Source of the DNA: an uncultured Pirellulaceae bacterium
GTDB lineage: Bacteria; Planctomycetota; Planctomycetia; Pirellulales; Pirellulaceae
Direction: 5' to 3'
Length of the DNA stretch: 64,000 nucleotides
Assembly: GCA_937929805.1 (NCBI GenBank)
Contig: CALFUT010000004.1
Coordinates: 1-64,000, forward strand
The first letter of the stretch is position 1. Each line of letters opens with the position of its first letter. The notes beneath the pieces are model-generated. The model searched no databases. It had not been told where the DNA came from and saw only the letters and a list, made by a program, of their open reading frames with translations. The position numbers were made by a program, and so were the translations under genes. Below are positions 17,363 to 24,710 of this stretch, piece after piece.

Positions 17363-18184
17363 ATGAAACCATCAAAAGGTTATTACAGCGTCATTCAGTA
17401 CATTCATGATTTGGCCCGAGCTGAGTCCGCCAATATCGGTGTCTTATTGTTCGTGCCTGAGCGTGGGTTCCTCGATGCGCGCGTTGTTCATGACAACGCT
17501 CGTGTGCGGCATGTATTTGGCGTTGCGGGTGACGATCTTAAACGACTCAACTCGTTCAAATCAAGTTTTAGCGAACGCGTGAAAGTGGAGCGGTACAACA
17601 TCGAAACCGTTGAGCACCTGAGTAAGTTTATTGATACGCGGGGGAACCAAATTCAGCTCACAGAGCCACGCTTTGCAAAAGTGACTAACTGTGAAGAATT
17701 GCTGGATGATCTTTTCAAGAAGCTTGTGGATGGGGAGGCGAAGAAGAAGAAGCTTAAGAAGTCGTTTACGAAAAACATCGAGAATCGGTTTGTGGCCGCA
17801 GGAATTCAGGAAAAGGTACAGCGAAACATTTCGATTCACGTTCCCGTCGTAGACCGTGACATTAGCGTTACGTTTGGCTTTCAAAACGGCGCTTTCAACT
17901 TGATGCAAGCCGTGAGCTTTCAAAGCGAATCCGTTGATCGGAATGCAAATGTAGCAATCCGACATTCGTTTGAGGGGCACGCTTTGCAAAGTCAAGCGGA
18001 CAACGAATACGGGGGATTAAAATACCGAGTTCTTGGGCGTTTCCAAAGCAACAAAGATGAATCAATTCCTGTAGTGCGTCGAGTGCTTCGAGAGAATGCT
18101 GTGCAACTCTACACCGAAAATGACCTCCCTGAACTAATCGACGAAATTCGTCGCACCGGAAAGTTTCTCGACGAGCATATCTGA
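17363..18184 (+). CDS. DUF3037 domain protein
   Basis: 273 residues. The N-terminus (YYSVIQYIHDLARAESANIG, then VLLFVPE) is the conserved start of DUF3037, in which a protein-family core of about 120 residues opens with Y-S-V-x-Q-Y and a later NxGV. The remaining ~150 residues (a Lys-rich stretch near 120-135 and a beta-rich C-terminus) go beyond the usual domain. DUF3037 genes commonly sit beside HipA-like kinases; their role is unknown, with antitoxin or kinase partner as a guess. It ends 28 bp before the convergent glycosylase gene, so the three-gene unit is closed. Confidence 0.7.
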   Translation: MKPSKGYYSVIQYIHDLARAESANIGVLLFVPERGFLDARVVHDNARVRHVFGVAGDDLKRLNSFKSSFSERVKVERYNIETVEHLSKFIDTRGNQIQLTEPRFAKVTNCEELLDDLFKKLVDGEAKKKKLKKSFTKNIENRFVAAGIQEKVQRNISIHVPVVDRDISVTFGFQNGAFNLMQAVSFQSESVDRNANVAIRHSFEGHALQSQADNEYGGLKYRVLGRFQSNKDESIPVVRRVLRENAVQLYTENDLPELIDEIRRTGKFLDEHI

Positions 18185-18212
18185 ATTACTCATGAAGTGC
18201 TGATTCAATCAA

Positions 18213-18833
18213 TCACTCATCAACTTCCAAGCTGCGCCAGAGGTACCAGGATGCGATGGATGCGTAGGGTCGCCAAGGCTCGGCGATCTCGGTGATCTGA
18301 GCCGAGTTCGGAAGATCGGGCAGGTCGTAGGCTTTCGCAACCGCTTTTCGGATGCCCAGATCATCCACCGGTAGCACGTCCAGCCTGCCCAGCGAAAACA
18401 TCAGAAACATTTGAGCGGTCCATTGCCCGATCCCTTTGACTTGAATCAGGGCCGCCGCAACCTCTTCGTCGCTCAGCCGGCTCAGCTTCTTCAATTCCAG
18501 CGAACCGTCATTTACTTTCTGGCACAGGTCCAACAGATAACCAGCTTTCTGCCGCGAGATCCCGATCTCCCGGTACCGGTCGACCGAGAACTGGCTCAGA
18601 CACTCGGCCGACAATTTTTCCGGGGCGACGGCGTCGATTAGACGTTGCTCGATCGTGCGAGCGGCGGCGGTGGAAATTTGCTGACCCAAAATGGATTTGA
18701 CCAATGCCGCGAAGCGATTGCGACGAGTCTTCAGCGTGAAGGGGCCGACTTGTTTGAGCAACTTCTTCATCACTGGGTCGGACTTTTGCAGTTGCAGACG
18801 AGCGGCTTTGATATCTTGGGCGGAAAACGACAT
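18213..18833 (-). CDS. DNA-3-methyladenine glycosylase (HhH-GPD family)
   Basis: 206 residues with the AlkA-type fold. SILGQQIST (47-55) is the conserved helix of the family; the helix-hairpin-helix is QVKGIGQWTA (131-140); the catalytic aspartate is by alignment Asp158 in LPVDDLGIRK. The enzyme removes alkylated bases such as 3-methyladenine in base excision repair. It is somewhat shorter than E. coli AlkA because the N-terminal beta domain is missing, as in many short AlkA homologues. It is convergent with the HipA/DUF3037 cassette and divergent from the AMP-binding gene with about 60 bp between starts. Confidence 0.88.
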   Translation of the reverse strand: MSFSAQDIKAARLQLQKSDPVMKKLLKQVGPFTLKTRRNRFAALVKSILGQQISTAAARTIEQRLIDAVAPEKLSAECLSQFSVDRYREIGISRQKAGYLLDLCQKVNDGSLELKKLSRLSDEEVAAALIQVKGIGQWTAQMFLMFSLGRLDVLPVDDLGIRKAVAKAYDLPDLPNSAQITEIAEPWRPYASIASWYLWRSLEVDE

Positions 18834-18895
18834 GCGAAAATGCGGAACTCGAAGTGGGGAATGCGGAAAAAGGCAGCGGTGTATATGATAACCGC

Positions 18896-20233
18896 ATGTC
18901 CGATCCTTTGACTCGTCGAACTGATAGAAACCGCAGGCTTGCGATCCAGCAATGGGATCGAAAGTGTCTGCACGGTTACCAATGCGAGCGACTGAGCCAA
19001 TTGCTTGCTGCCATACTGCCTGAGAACCGTTTGTACTCGAGTAAGCTTGCCGGTATGGGAACGTCAGTCAGTTCCATTGATGAACTTAACTCATTTCCGT
19101 ACACGACCAAGCAAGAATTGAATGGATCCGCTGAAGGAGCAATTGAAGACGCGACCGCAGCAGAGGGCCGGGCGGCAGAAAATGATTTTGCTCGGAATCT
19201 CACTTGGCCCGTTGAACGCTATATCCGTTTCCACCGAACGTCAGGAACTCAGGGCCGTCCGATGATCGTGCTTGATACGGCGGACGACTGGCAATGGTGG
19301 ATGGAGGCTTGGCAGTATGTGTTGGACGCAGCCGAGTTAACCAAAGCGGACCGCGTCGTGATGGCGTTCAGCTTTGGACCGTTTATCGGATTCTGGAGCG
19401 CGTTTGATGCAGTCAAGGAACGAGGCGCGTTGGTGGCTCCAACGGGAGCCATGTCTTCGGTCGCAAGGTTGGAGTTAATATTTTCGATCGATGCCACGGT
19501 CGTCTTTTGCACTCCCAGCTATGCGTTGCACTTGATCGAAGTTGCGGAACAACAGCAGCTGGATTTACGAAAGTCTGGCGTTCGAAAGATCATCGTCGCG
19601 GGAGAGCCGGGTGGATCGATCCCTGCGGTTCGCGATAGGATTGAAGCTGGGTTTGACGCGCGGGTCATCGATCACAGTGGGGCCACCGAAGTGGGACCGT
19701 GGGGATTCGCCAACGAACAGGGAACGGGTATTCTCGTGAACGAAGCGCAGTTCATCGCCCAGTTTCAATCGATCGAGACAGATCAGCCGGCCAGCGAGGG
19801 CGAGCTTTCTGAACTAGTCCTGACCACGCTCGGTCGGACAGGCTGCCCGGTGATTCGATACCGAACGGGAGATCTGGTTCGACCATCGTGGAGCCATGAA
19901 TCCGAAAGCGGGTTCGTGTTGCTTGAGGGAGGCGTGCTGGGCCGGACGGACGATATGATGATTATTCGCGGCGTTAATGTGTTTCCGACATCGATCGAGC
20001 AGATTCTGCGTGGCTTTCCTGAAGTTGATGAGTTTCGCATGACGGCCTTTAAGGAATCAGCCATGGATCGATTGAAAATTGAAGTGGAGGATCGGGCGAA
20101 CGATCCCGATCGCATCGCGAAAGCGTTACAGTCTCGGCTAAGTTTGCGGATCGAAGTCTCCGCAGTCGCATCAGGCAGTCTGCCTCGATTCGAAGCCAAA
20201 GGAAAACGATTTGTTGATCGGCGTGAGTCATGA
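18896..20233 (+). CDS. Phenylacetate-CoA ligase-like AMP-binding enzyme
   Basis: About 445 residues from ATG 18896 (an in-frame start 42 bp upstream is less likely). The AMP-binding P-loop FHRTSGTQGRP lies near residue 110; VIDHSGATEVGPWG and the acidic YRTGDLV segment are typical of the phenylacetate-CoA ligase (PaaK) branch, followed by the C-terminal lid domain (GRTDDMMIIRGVNVFPTSIE). Such enzymes activate aromatic or other carboxylic acids as acyl-AMP and then CoA thioesters. No phenylacetate degradation genes are nearby, so the substrate is unknown. Its stop overlaps the start of the DUF971 gene by four bases. Confidence 0.8.
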   Translation: MSDPLTRRTDRNRRLAIQQWDRKCLHGYQCERLSQLLAAILPENRLYSSKLAGMGTSVSSIDELNSFPYTTKQELNGSAEGAIEDATAAEGRAAENDFARNLTWPVERYIRFHRTSGTQGRPMIVLDTADDWQWWMEAWQYVLDAAELTKADRVVMAFSFGPFIGFWSAFDAVKERGALVAPTGAMSSVARLELIFSIDATVVFCTPSYALHLIEVAEQQQLDLRKSGVRKIIVAGEPGGSIPAVRDRIEAGFDARVIDHSGATEVGPWGFANEQGTGILVNEAQFIAQFQSIETDQPASEGELSELVLTTLGRTGCPVIRYRTGDLVRPSWSHESESGFVLLEGGVLGRTDDMMIIRGVNVFPTSIEQILRGFPEVDEFRMTAFKESAMDRLKIEVEDRANDPDRIAKALQSRLSLRIEVSAVASGSLPRFEAKGKRFVDRRES

Positions 20234-20565
20234 TTGAACCAATGAACGAGCATCCTCAACCGATTGAATTAAGGAAGACGGACGATCGCAGCCTAAAAAT
20301 TGTCTGGAGCGATTCGGTTGAGCAAACGCTTTCGTTCCGAAAGTTAAGAAAAGCGTGTCGCTGCGCCAATTGCATGCAAGAGCGTGAGAAGGCGATTCAG
20401 GAGCCGCAATCTTTAGGTGCGTTGCCGGTGTTGTCGGCGGCTGAAGCGCGGCCGTTAGACATCGAGCAAATGCATCCGGTAGGCAACTACGCGTACAACA
20501 TTCATTTCTCGGACGGTCACAGTGCGGGGATTTTCACATTTGAAATGTTGCGCGCGATCGAGTGA
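20230..20565 (+). CDS. DUF971 (GBBH-like N-terminal domain) protein
   Basis: 111 residues with the DUF971 pattern: PIELRKTDDRSLKIVWSD, then LRKACRCANC (Cys43, Cys45, Cys48), and HPVGNYAYNIHFSDGHSAGIF near the end. The domain is also the N-terminal Zn-binding part of gamma-butyrobetaine hydroxylases and is often linked to Fe-S assembly ATPases of the Mrp/ApbC type. It starts inside the last codons of the AMP-binding gene (ATGA overlap), so the two are co-translated. Function here is open. Confidence 0.82.
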   Translation: MIEPMNEHPQPIELRKTDDRSLKIVWSDSVEQTLSFRKLRKACRCANCMQEREKAIQEPQSLGALPVLSAAEARPLDIEQMHPVGNYAYNIHFSDGHSAGIFTFEMLRAIE

Positions 20566-20604
20566 GGGTGCGCCGTTGCTGCAACTGTGTCTACCGTTTG
20601 AGGT

Positions 20605-22092
20605 TCAAGGTTGTGTTTGAGCAAGCGGTTCAGTCTTTGCCGGTGAATCCGAGTGGGCCTTCGCGACAACTTTTGCCTGATCCTGCGCTTGACCCAGCAA
20701 GTATTCGACAGCAGGATCGCGTTGAGATCTTTTTGACTTGAGGTCGTTCAGCAGCTTGATTGCTTGATGGAAATTGTTCGCATCAAACTCGGCCTGCGCT
20801 CGCTGGTAAGCCGACAAATAATCCGGTGAAAACGTTGGAGTTCCCAAGGGTAGAGCTTGAAACAGCTCGATCGGCTGCTGAATCCCTTTGAGGACTGATC
20901 GGCCAATTTTTCGGACGGGTATTGCTCCTGAGATCCGCTGGGCGGTGGCGGCCGACACAAGCAATGGGCAGCCTATTTTCTGAGTCATCCCTTCAATTCG
21001 GCTGGCGACGTTGACGGTATTGCCTTGAGGACCGTACTTCAGCCTCGAACGACTGCCAGAATTGCCAACTTGAGCCATTCCGGTATGAACGCCGATTCCT
21101 ATATTGATCGTTTGCCCCAATCGGTTTTTCCAACGTTTGTTCAGATCGATCATTGCCTCGAGCATTTCAGTGGCACACAAGCAAGCAAACATTGGATGTT
21201 CAGTTTGCTCGATGGGGGCGTTCCAAAATGCGGCAAGTCCGTCGCCAAAGAAGTCGATGACGACACCATCGTGATCGGAAATAATCGCACAGAAGCAATC
21301 CATGACATCGGTCAGCAATTCGTAAGTCATCTTCGGGCCGATCTTCTCCGAGATCGATGAGAACTTTCGCAGGTCAACAAACATGACGGTCACTTCGGTC
21401 GTCTTGCCTTCCAAGAAGCGTGGGTCGTTTTGCAATTGACGCGAGACCTTCGGCGAGAACGTCTGATCAAGTAGGGCTCGGGATCTTGCGGCGCTAGCTT
21501 CTGCTTCCATTCGCGCCATGGCAGCTGAAATGGAGTCAGCAATGACTTGCACGAATTGAGCCTCTAAGAGTCGGATGCCCTGACGATTGTTTTGAGTGCC
21601 GGGGTTGCGAATGCCGTAGATGGCGGCAACAGAATTGCCTTCGTTATCAAACACAGGAGACACGACCGCACTGTGAAGCTGGCAACTGCGGAGCTCTGGA
21701 TGAAAGTTCTGGGTATTATGAAAGATCGTCGAACGAGTCGAGACTGCCAAGTCAACAAGATCTTCGCGATAGTCGATTGTAGAATCAGAGGATGTGGAGT
21801 GCTTGGCCGCGACTTCCCAACCGTCACATGAACGCAGCAAGATCAATCCGGCTTCCAGTCCGCCCGGATCACGAACCGCTCGCGCAGCCTGCTCGAAGAA
21901 CGCCTGACTTCCTGCAACCGATCGCTGTAAGTCTCCCAACGCGCGCAGCCACAGCGACAAGGTTCTGGCTCCCGGAGCGGGTCCTTGAGGCGTATTCATG
22001 TTGACGCCAGATGTCGGCTGTTGAGGCAGCGACGTCAGGGACGCGTCGAGCATCTTGATGTCCGGGCTTTGGGCCACGAAATATCCAGTCAA
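20605..22092 (-). CDS. GAF-domain class III nucleotide cyclase
   Basis: 495 residues. Residues about 55-195 look like a GAF sensor domain; about 232-420 is a class III adenylate/guanylate cyclase catalytic domain: FVDLRKFSSISE with metal-binding Asp240, DFFGDGLAAFW with Asp284, and GNTVNVASRIE with Asn361 and Arg365 for transition-state binding. The purine-selecting Asp of adenylate cyclases is replaced by Asn358, so cAMP versus cGMP is not certain. The C-terminus is a TPR-like helical pair and a low-complexity tail. It is divergent, across 194 bp, from the redox operon, whose third gene carries two cyclic-nucleotide-binding-like domains. Confidence 0.82.
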   Translation of the reverse strand: MTGYFVAQSPDIKMLDASLTSLPQQPTSGVNMNTPQGPAPGARTLSLWLRALGDLQRSVAGSQAFFEQAARAVRDPGGLEAGLILLRSCDGWEVAAKHSTSSDSTIDYREDLVDLAVSTRSTIFHNTQNFHPELRSCQLHSAVVSPVFDNEGNSVAAIYGIRNPGTQNNRQGIRLLEAQFVQVIADSISAAMARMEAEASAARSRALLDQTFSPKVSRQLQNDPRFLEGKTTEVTVMFVDLRKFSSISEKIGPKMTYELLTDVMDCFCAIISDHDGVVIDFFGDGLAAFWNAPIEQTEHPMFACLCATEMLEAMIDLNKRWKNRLGQTINIGIGVHTGMAQVGNSGSRSRLKYGPQGNTVNVASRIEGMTQKIGCPLLVSAATAQRISGAIPVRKIGRSVLKGIQQPIELFQALPLGTPTFSPDYLSAYQRAQAEFDANNFHQAIKLLNDLKSKRSQRDPAVEYLLGQAQDQAKVVAKAHSDSPAKTEPLAQTQP

Positions 22093-22286
22093 AAGAGGGA
22101 GATTGTGGTTCGATTACCCAAGTGTAGGTTGAGAATTTCCGGCTTGTCGCCGTTGCTTTCAAGGAAATCCGGGCCTAGGCCGATGAACAGACTACACCCG
22201 GCTGAAAATCAGCAGGCGACTTTAACGATTCTGCGGGTTGCGGTAACCGGCAGGGTTCTGCTGTTGAAGACGATATGGACAAGTAA

Positions 22287-23669
22287 ATGGCGTTGTTGGA
22301 AAACAGTTTGTTGATCATAGGTATCGCCATGTGCGCGCTGGCTTTGCTGCCGCTTGCATTTTGGTCGGTCCAATCGTGGGCAGCACTACGCCACAACCAA
22401 TTGCAATTTCGTGAATCTCAGCGGTTGTTGCGTCAGCAGATTCTGAACGCGAATGTTCATCGCTCCCAAACGCCCGAAGCACCTCGCTCAGATGATACCC
22501 ATGCGGCAGCAAATCAGATAACTCCCAAAGCTGCCTCTCCAGTTCCACACCCGATCGTGGCGAACGAAGTTATTCCTGCGGAAGATACCGGTGCGGCTGT
22601 TTTGGCGGATGGAACGTGGAAGGGATTTCGCAAGTTTCGTGTACAGAAACTGGTCAAGGAAACGCTCACCTGTACATCCGTGTATCTTGAGCCGGTCGAC
22701 GAAAAACCAATCGCCCATTTCCAATCGGGGCAACATTTGACGTTGCGGTTTCAGATACCGGGTCAACCGAAGCCGGTCATCCGCTGCTACTCACTTTCAG
22801 ATGGCCCCGGAAAGCCCTGTTACCGGATCACCGTGAAGGCGATCGCGGCGGAGCAGCCCGGTGTGGTCAGCAACTTCATCAACGACCATTTACAGCAAGG
22901 CGACGTGATCGAGTCCAAAGCCCCTGCCGGTTCGTTCTGCTTGGATTTGAATGATTCACGGCCGATCGTCATGCTAGCCGGAGGGATCGGGGTCACTCCC
23001 ATGATTAGCATGATTGATTCGATTCTGAACCATTCGCCAAATCGACTTGCGATTCTTCTTTACGGTGTACGAGACAAGTCAGAATTGGCGTTCGTCGAAG
23101 AACTGCGTCGGACAAAGGAGACGAACAAGAATCTACACGTCGTCTATTGTGTGTCTGCCCCTAGTCCAGACGATGGTCAGGACAAGGGCTATCAAGTGGA
23201 AGGGCGGGTGTCGATTGAGCTAATCCAGCAATTGCTGCCCCACAACGACTGCCAGTTCTATCTGTGTGGTCCGTCGACGTTCATGCAGACGCTTGGCGAG
23301 GGATTGAAGGAGTGGGGGGTGCCTGATGATCACGTTCACTCAGAAGCGTTTGGTCCGTCATCGATCAGCAAGTCGCGTTCGGCGCCCACTGTCCCAGAGG
23401 TCGCCGGAGCGATTGAAGTTGCGTTTACCCAATCGAATCAGACAGTCAAATGGGATCCGAATTGCGAATCGTTATTGGAGTTGGCCGAATCGAACGGCAT
23501 CAACATCGATTTCGGTTGTCGCGCAGGAAGCTGTGGCACATGTGCAACCGAGTTGTTGGCAGGCGATGTTACGTATCCCGAAGATTTGCAGGTTGATTGC
23601 GAGCCGGGGCAATGTCTGACTTGTGTGGCGCGTCCTGTCGGGTCAATCAAACTAGGAACCCTACCATGA
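22287..23669 (+). CDS. Membrane-anchored FAD/2Fe-2S oxidoreductase
   Basis: 460 residues. One N-terminal transmembrane helix (about 8-28) is followed by a flavodoxin-reductase-like core: FAD motif RCYSLSDGP (near 165), NAD(P)-binding GGIGVTP (near 231), and CGP (near 326). A C-terminal plant-type 2Fe-2S domain has CRAGSCGTC (near 411) and a final CLTC. The domain order FAD-NAD-2Fe-2S is that of phthalate dioxygenase reductase and of Hcr. It would pass electrons from NAD(P)H, via flavin and iron-sulfur, to the other proteins of this operon. Its stop overlaps the next start (ATGA at 23666). Confidence 0.85.
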   Translation: MALLENSLLIIGIAMCALALLPLAFWSVQSWAALRHNQLQFRESQRLLRQQILNANVHRSQTPEAPRSDDTHAAANQITPKAASPVPHPIVANEVIPAEDTGAAVLADGTWKGFRKFRVQKLVKETLTCTSVYLEPVDEKPIAHFQSGQHLTLRFQIPGQPKPVIRCYSLSDGPGKPCYRITVKAIAAEQPGVVSNFINDHLQQGDVIESKAPAGSFCLDLNDSRPIVMLAGGIGVTPMISMIDSILNHSPNRLAILLYGVRDKSELAFVEELRRTKETNKNLHVVYCVSAPSPDDGQDKGYQVEGRVSIELIQQLLPHNDCQFYLCGPSTFMQTLGEGLKEWGVPDDHVHSEAFGPSSISKSRSAPTVPEVAGAIEVAFTQSNQTVKWDPNCESLLELAESNGINIDFGCRAGSCGTCATELLAGDVTYPEDLQVDCEPGQCLTCVARPVGSIKLGTLP

Positions 23670-24661
23670 ACCTTGTCAAAACAGGATTGTCGGGAGTCGG
23701 TATCACGTTGCTGGTGTTCTCTCTGGCGTCAGGGCAACCGCCTCAATGTGACCCGTCCAAAGTCAACACGGCAGAGACTTGCGCCAAGTGTCACTCGAAC
23801 GAAGTCCAGACTTGGAAACAGACGCCGCATTTCCAAACTTTCGAGCAACTCAGTCGAAACCCGGAAGCGAAACAAATTTGCAGCAACCTTGGCTTGAGGT
23901 CCGTCAAACGTAGCGATGTGTGCATCGATTGCCACTTTACAACGAAGGAAATAGACGGCCGTGTCAAAGCGATCGCTGGAGTTTCTTGCGAGTCGTGCCA
24001 TGGAGCTTCTGTTGATTGGATTTCGATTCACAACGATTACGGCGGGCCAATGGCGACCAAAGAAGACGAAACACCCGAGCACCGCGCGGCGCGGCTGGAC
24101 GAGTGTACTTCGCTGGGCATGAGGAACACTCGTGATTTGTACCTGATCGCGAGCAGTTGTTACCAATGCCATACCGTGCCTAATGAACGGTTGGTTAATG
24201 TTGGTGGCCACAATGCGGGCAGCGAAGATTTCGAACTAGTTCGCTGGTCACAGGGGATGGTGCGACACAACTTCCTGCGAACCGAGGGTGAGTACAACGC
24301 TGAATCAGATTCGAGCCGGTTGCGAGTGATGTACGTTGTCGGCTTGATTGCGGATTTGGAGTTCAGCACCCGCGCGACAGCCAACGCAACCGAAAAATCA
24401 AATTACGGATTGAAGGTCGCCAATCGAGCTGCCAAGGCCGCAGTGAAGCTATACGAAGTCCAACAACGAATTGATAACTCATTCGTGCAGTCGGCGCTTG
24501 AGTCGTTTGCGGGAGCAGAGTTGCGAGTTAACAATCGTGCGTCGTTGTTGGTCATTGCCGATCAAATTCAGGTCGCCGGTCGTCGGTTCGCGATGTCGTC
24601 TGACGGAAGTGAACTGGCTGCCATGGATGAACTTTTACCGGACCCAAGCACGTACAAATAG
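23666..24661 (+). CDS. Tetraheme cytochrome c554-like protein
   Basis: 331 residues from the ATG overlapping the upstream stop; the longer open frame starting 69 bp earlier would bury the signal peptide. Signal sequence LVKTGLSGVGITLLVFSL, then four CxxCH motifs: CAKCH, CIDCH, CESCH and CYQCH, all before residue about 180. The rest is heme-free and helical. It resembles the cytochrome c554 family and would sit in the periplasm or paryphoplasm next to the anchored reductase. It is translationally coupled to the reductase. Confidence 0.82.
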   Translation: MNLVKTGLSGVGITLLVFSLASGQPPQCDPSKVNTAETCAKCHSNEVQTWKQTPHFQTFEQLSRNPEAKQICSNLGLRSVKRSDVCIDCHFTTKEIDGRVKAIAGVSCESCHGASVDWISIHNDYGGPMATKEDETPEHRAARLDECTSLGMRNTRDLYLIASSCYQCHTVPNERLVNVGGHNAGSEDFELVRWSQGMVRHNFLRTEGEYNAESDSSRLRVMYVVGLIADLEFSTRATANATEKSNYGLKVANRAAKAAVKLYEVQQRIDNSFVQSALESFAGAELRVNNRASLLVIADQIQVAGRRFAMSSDGSELAAMDELLPDPSTYK

Positions 24662-24662
24662 G

Positions 24663-24698
24663 AGTAAACCCTTAGCAGTAAACCTTCAGTAGTAAACG
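24663..24698. repeat. 14-bp short tandem repeat in intergenic spacer
   Basis: The heptamer AGTAAAC starts at 24663, 24677 and 24691, i.e. every 14 bp, with similar intervening bases (CCTTAGC, CTTCAGT). It fills most of the gap between the tetraheme cytochrome and the cNMP-ferredoxin gene. The role is unknown. Confidence 0.7.
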
Positions 24699-24710
24699 TT
24701 GGGCCATGGA

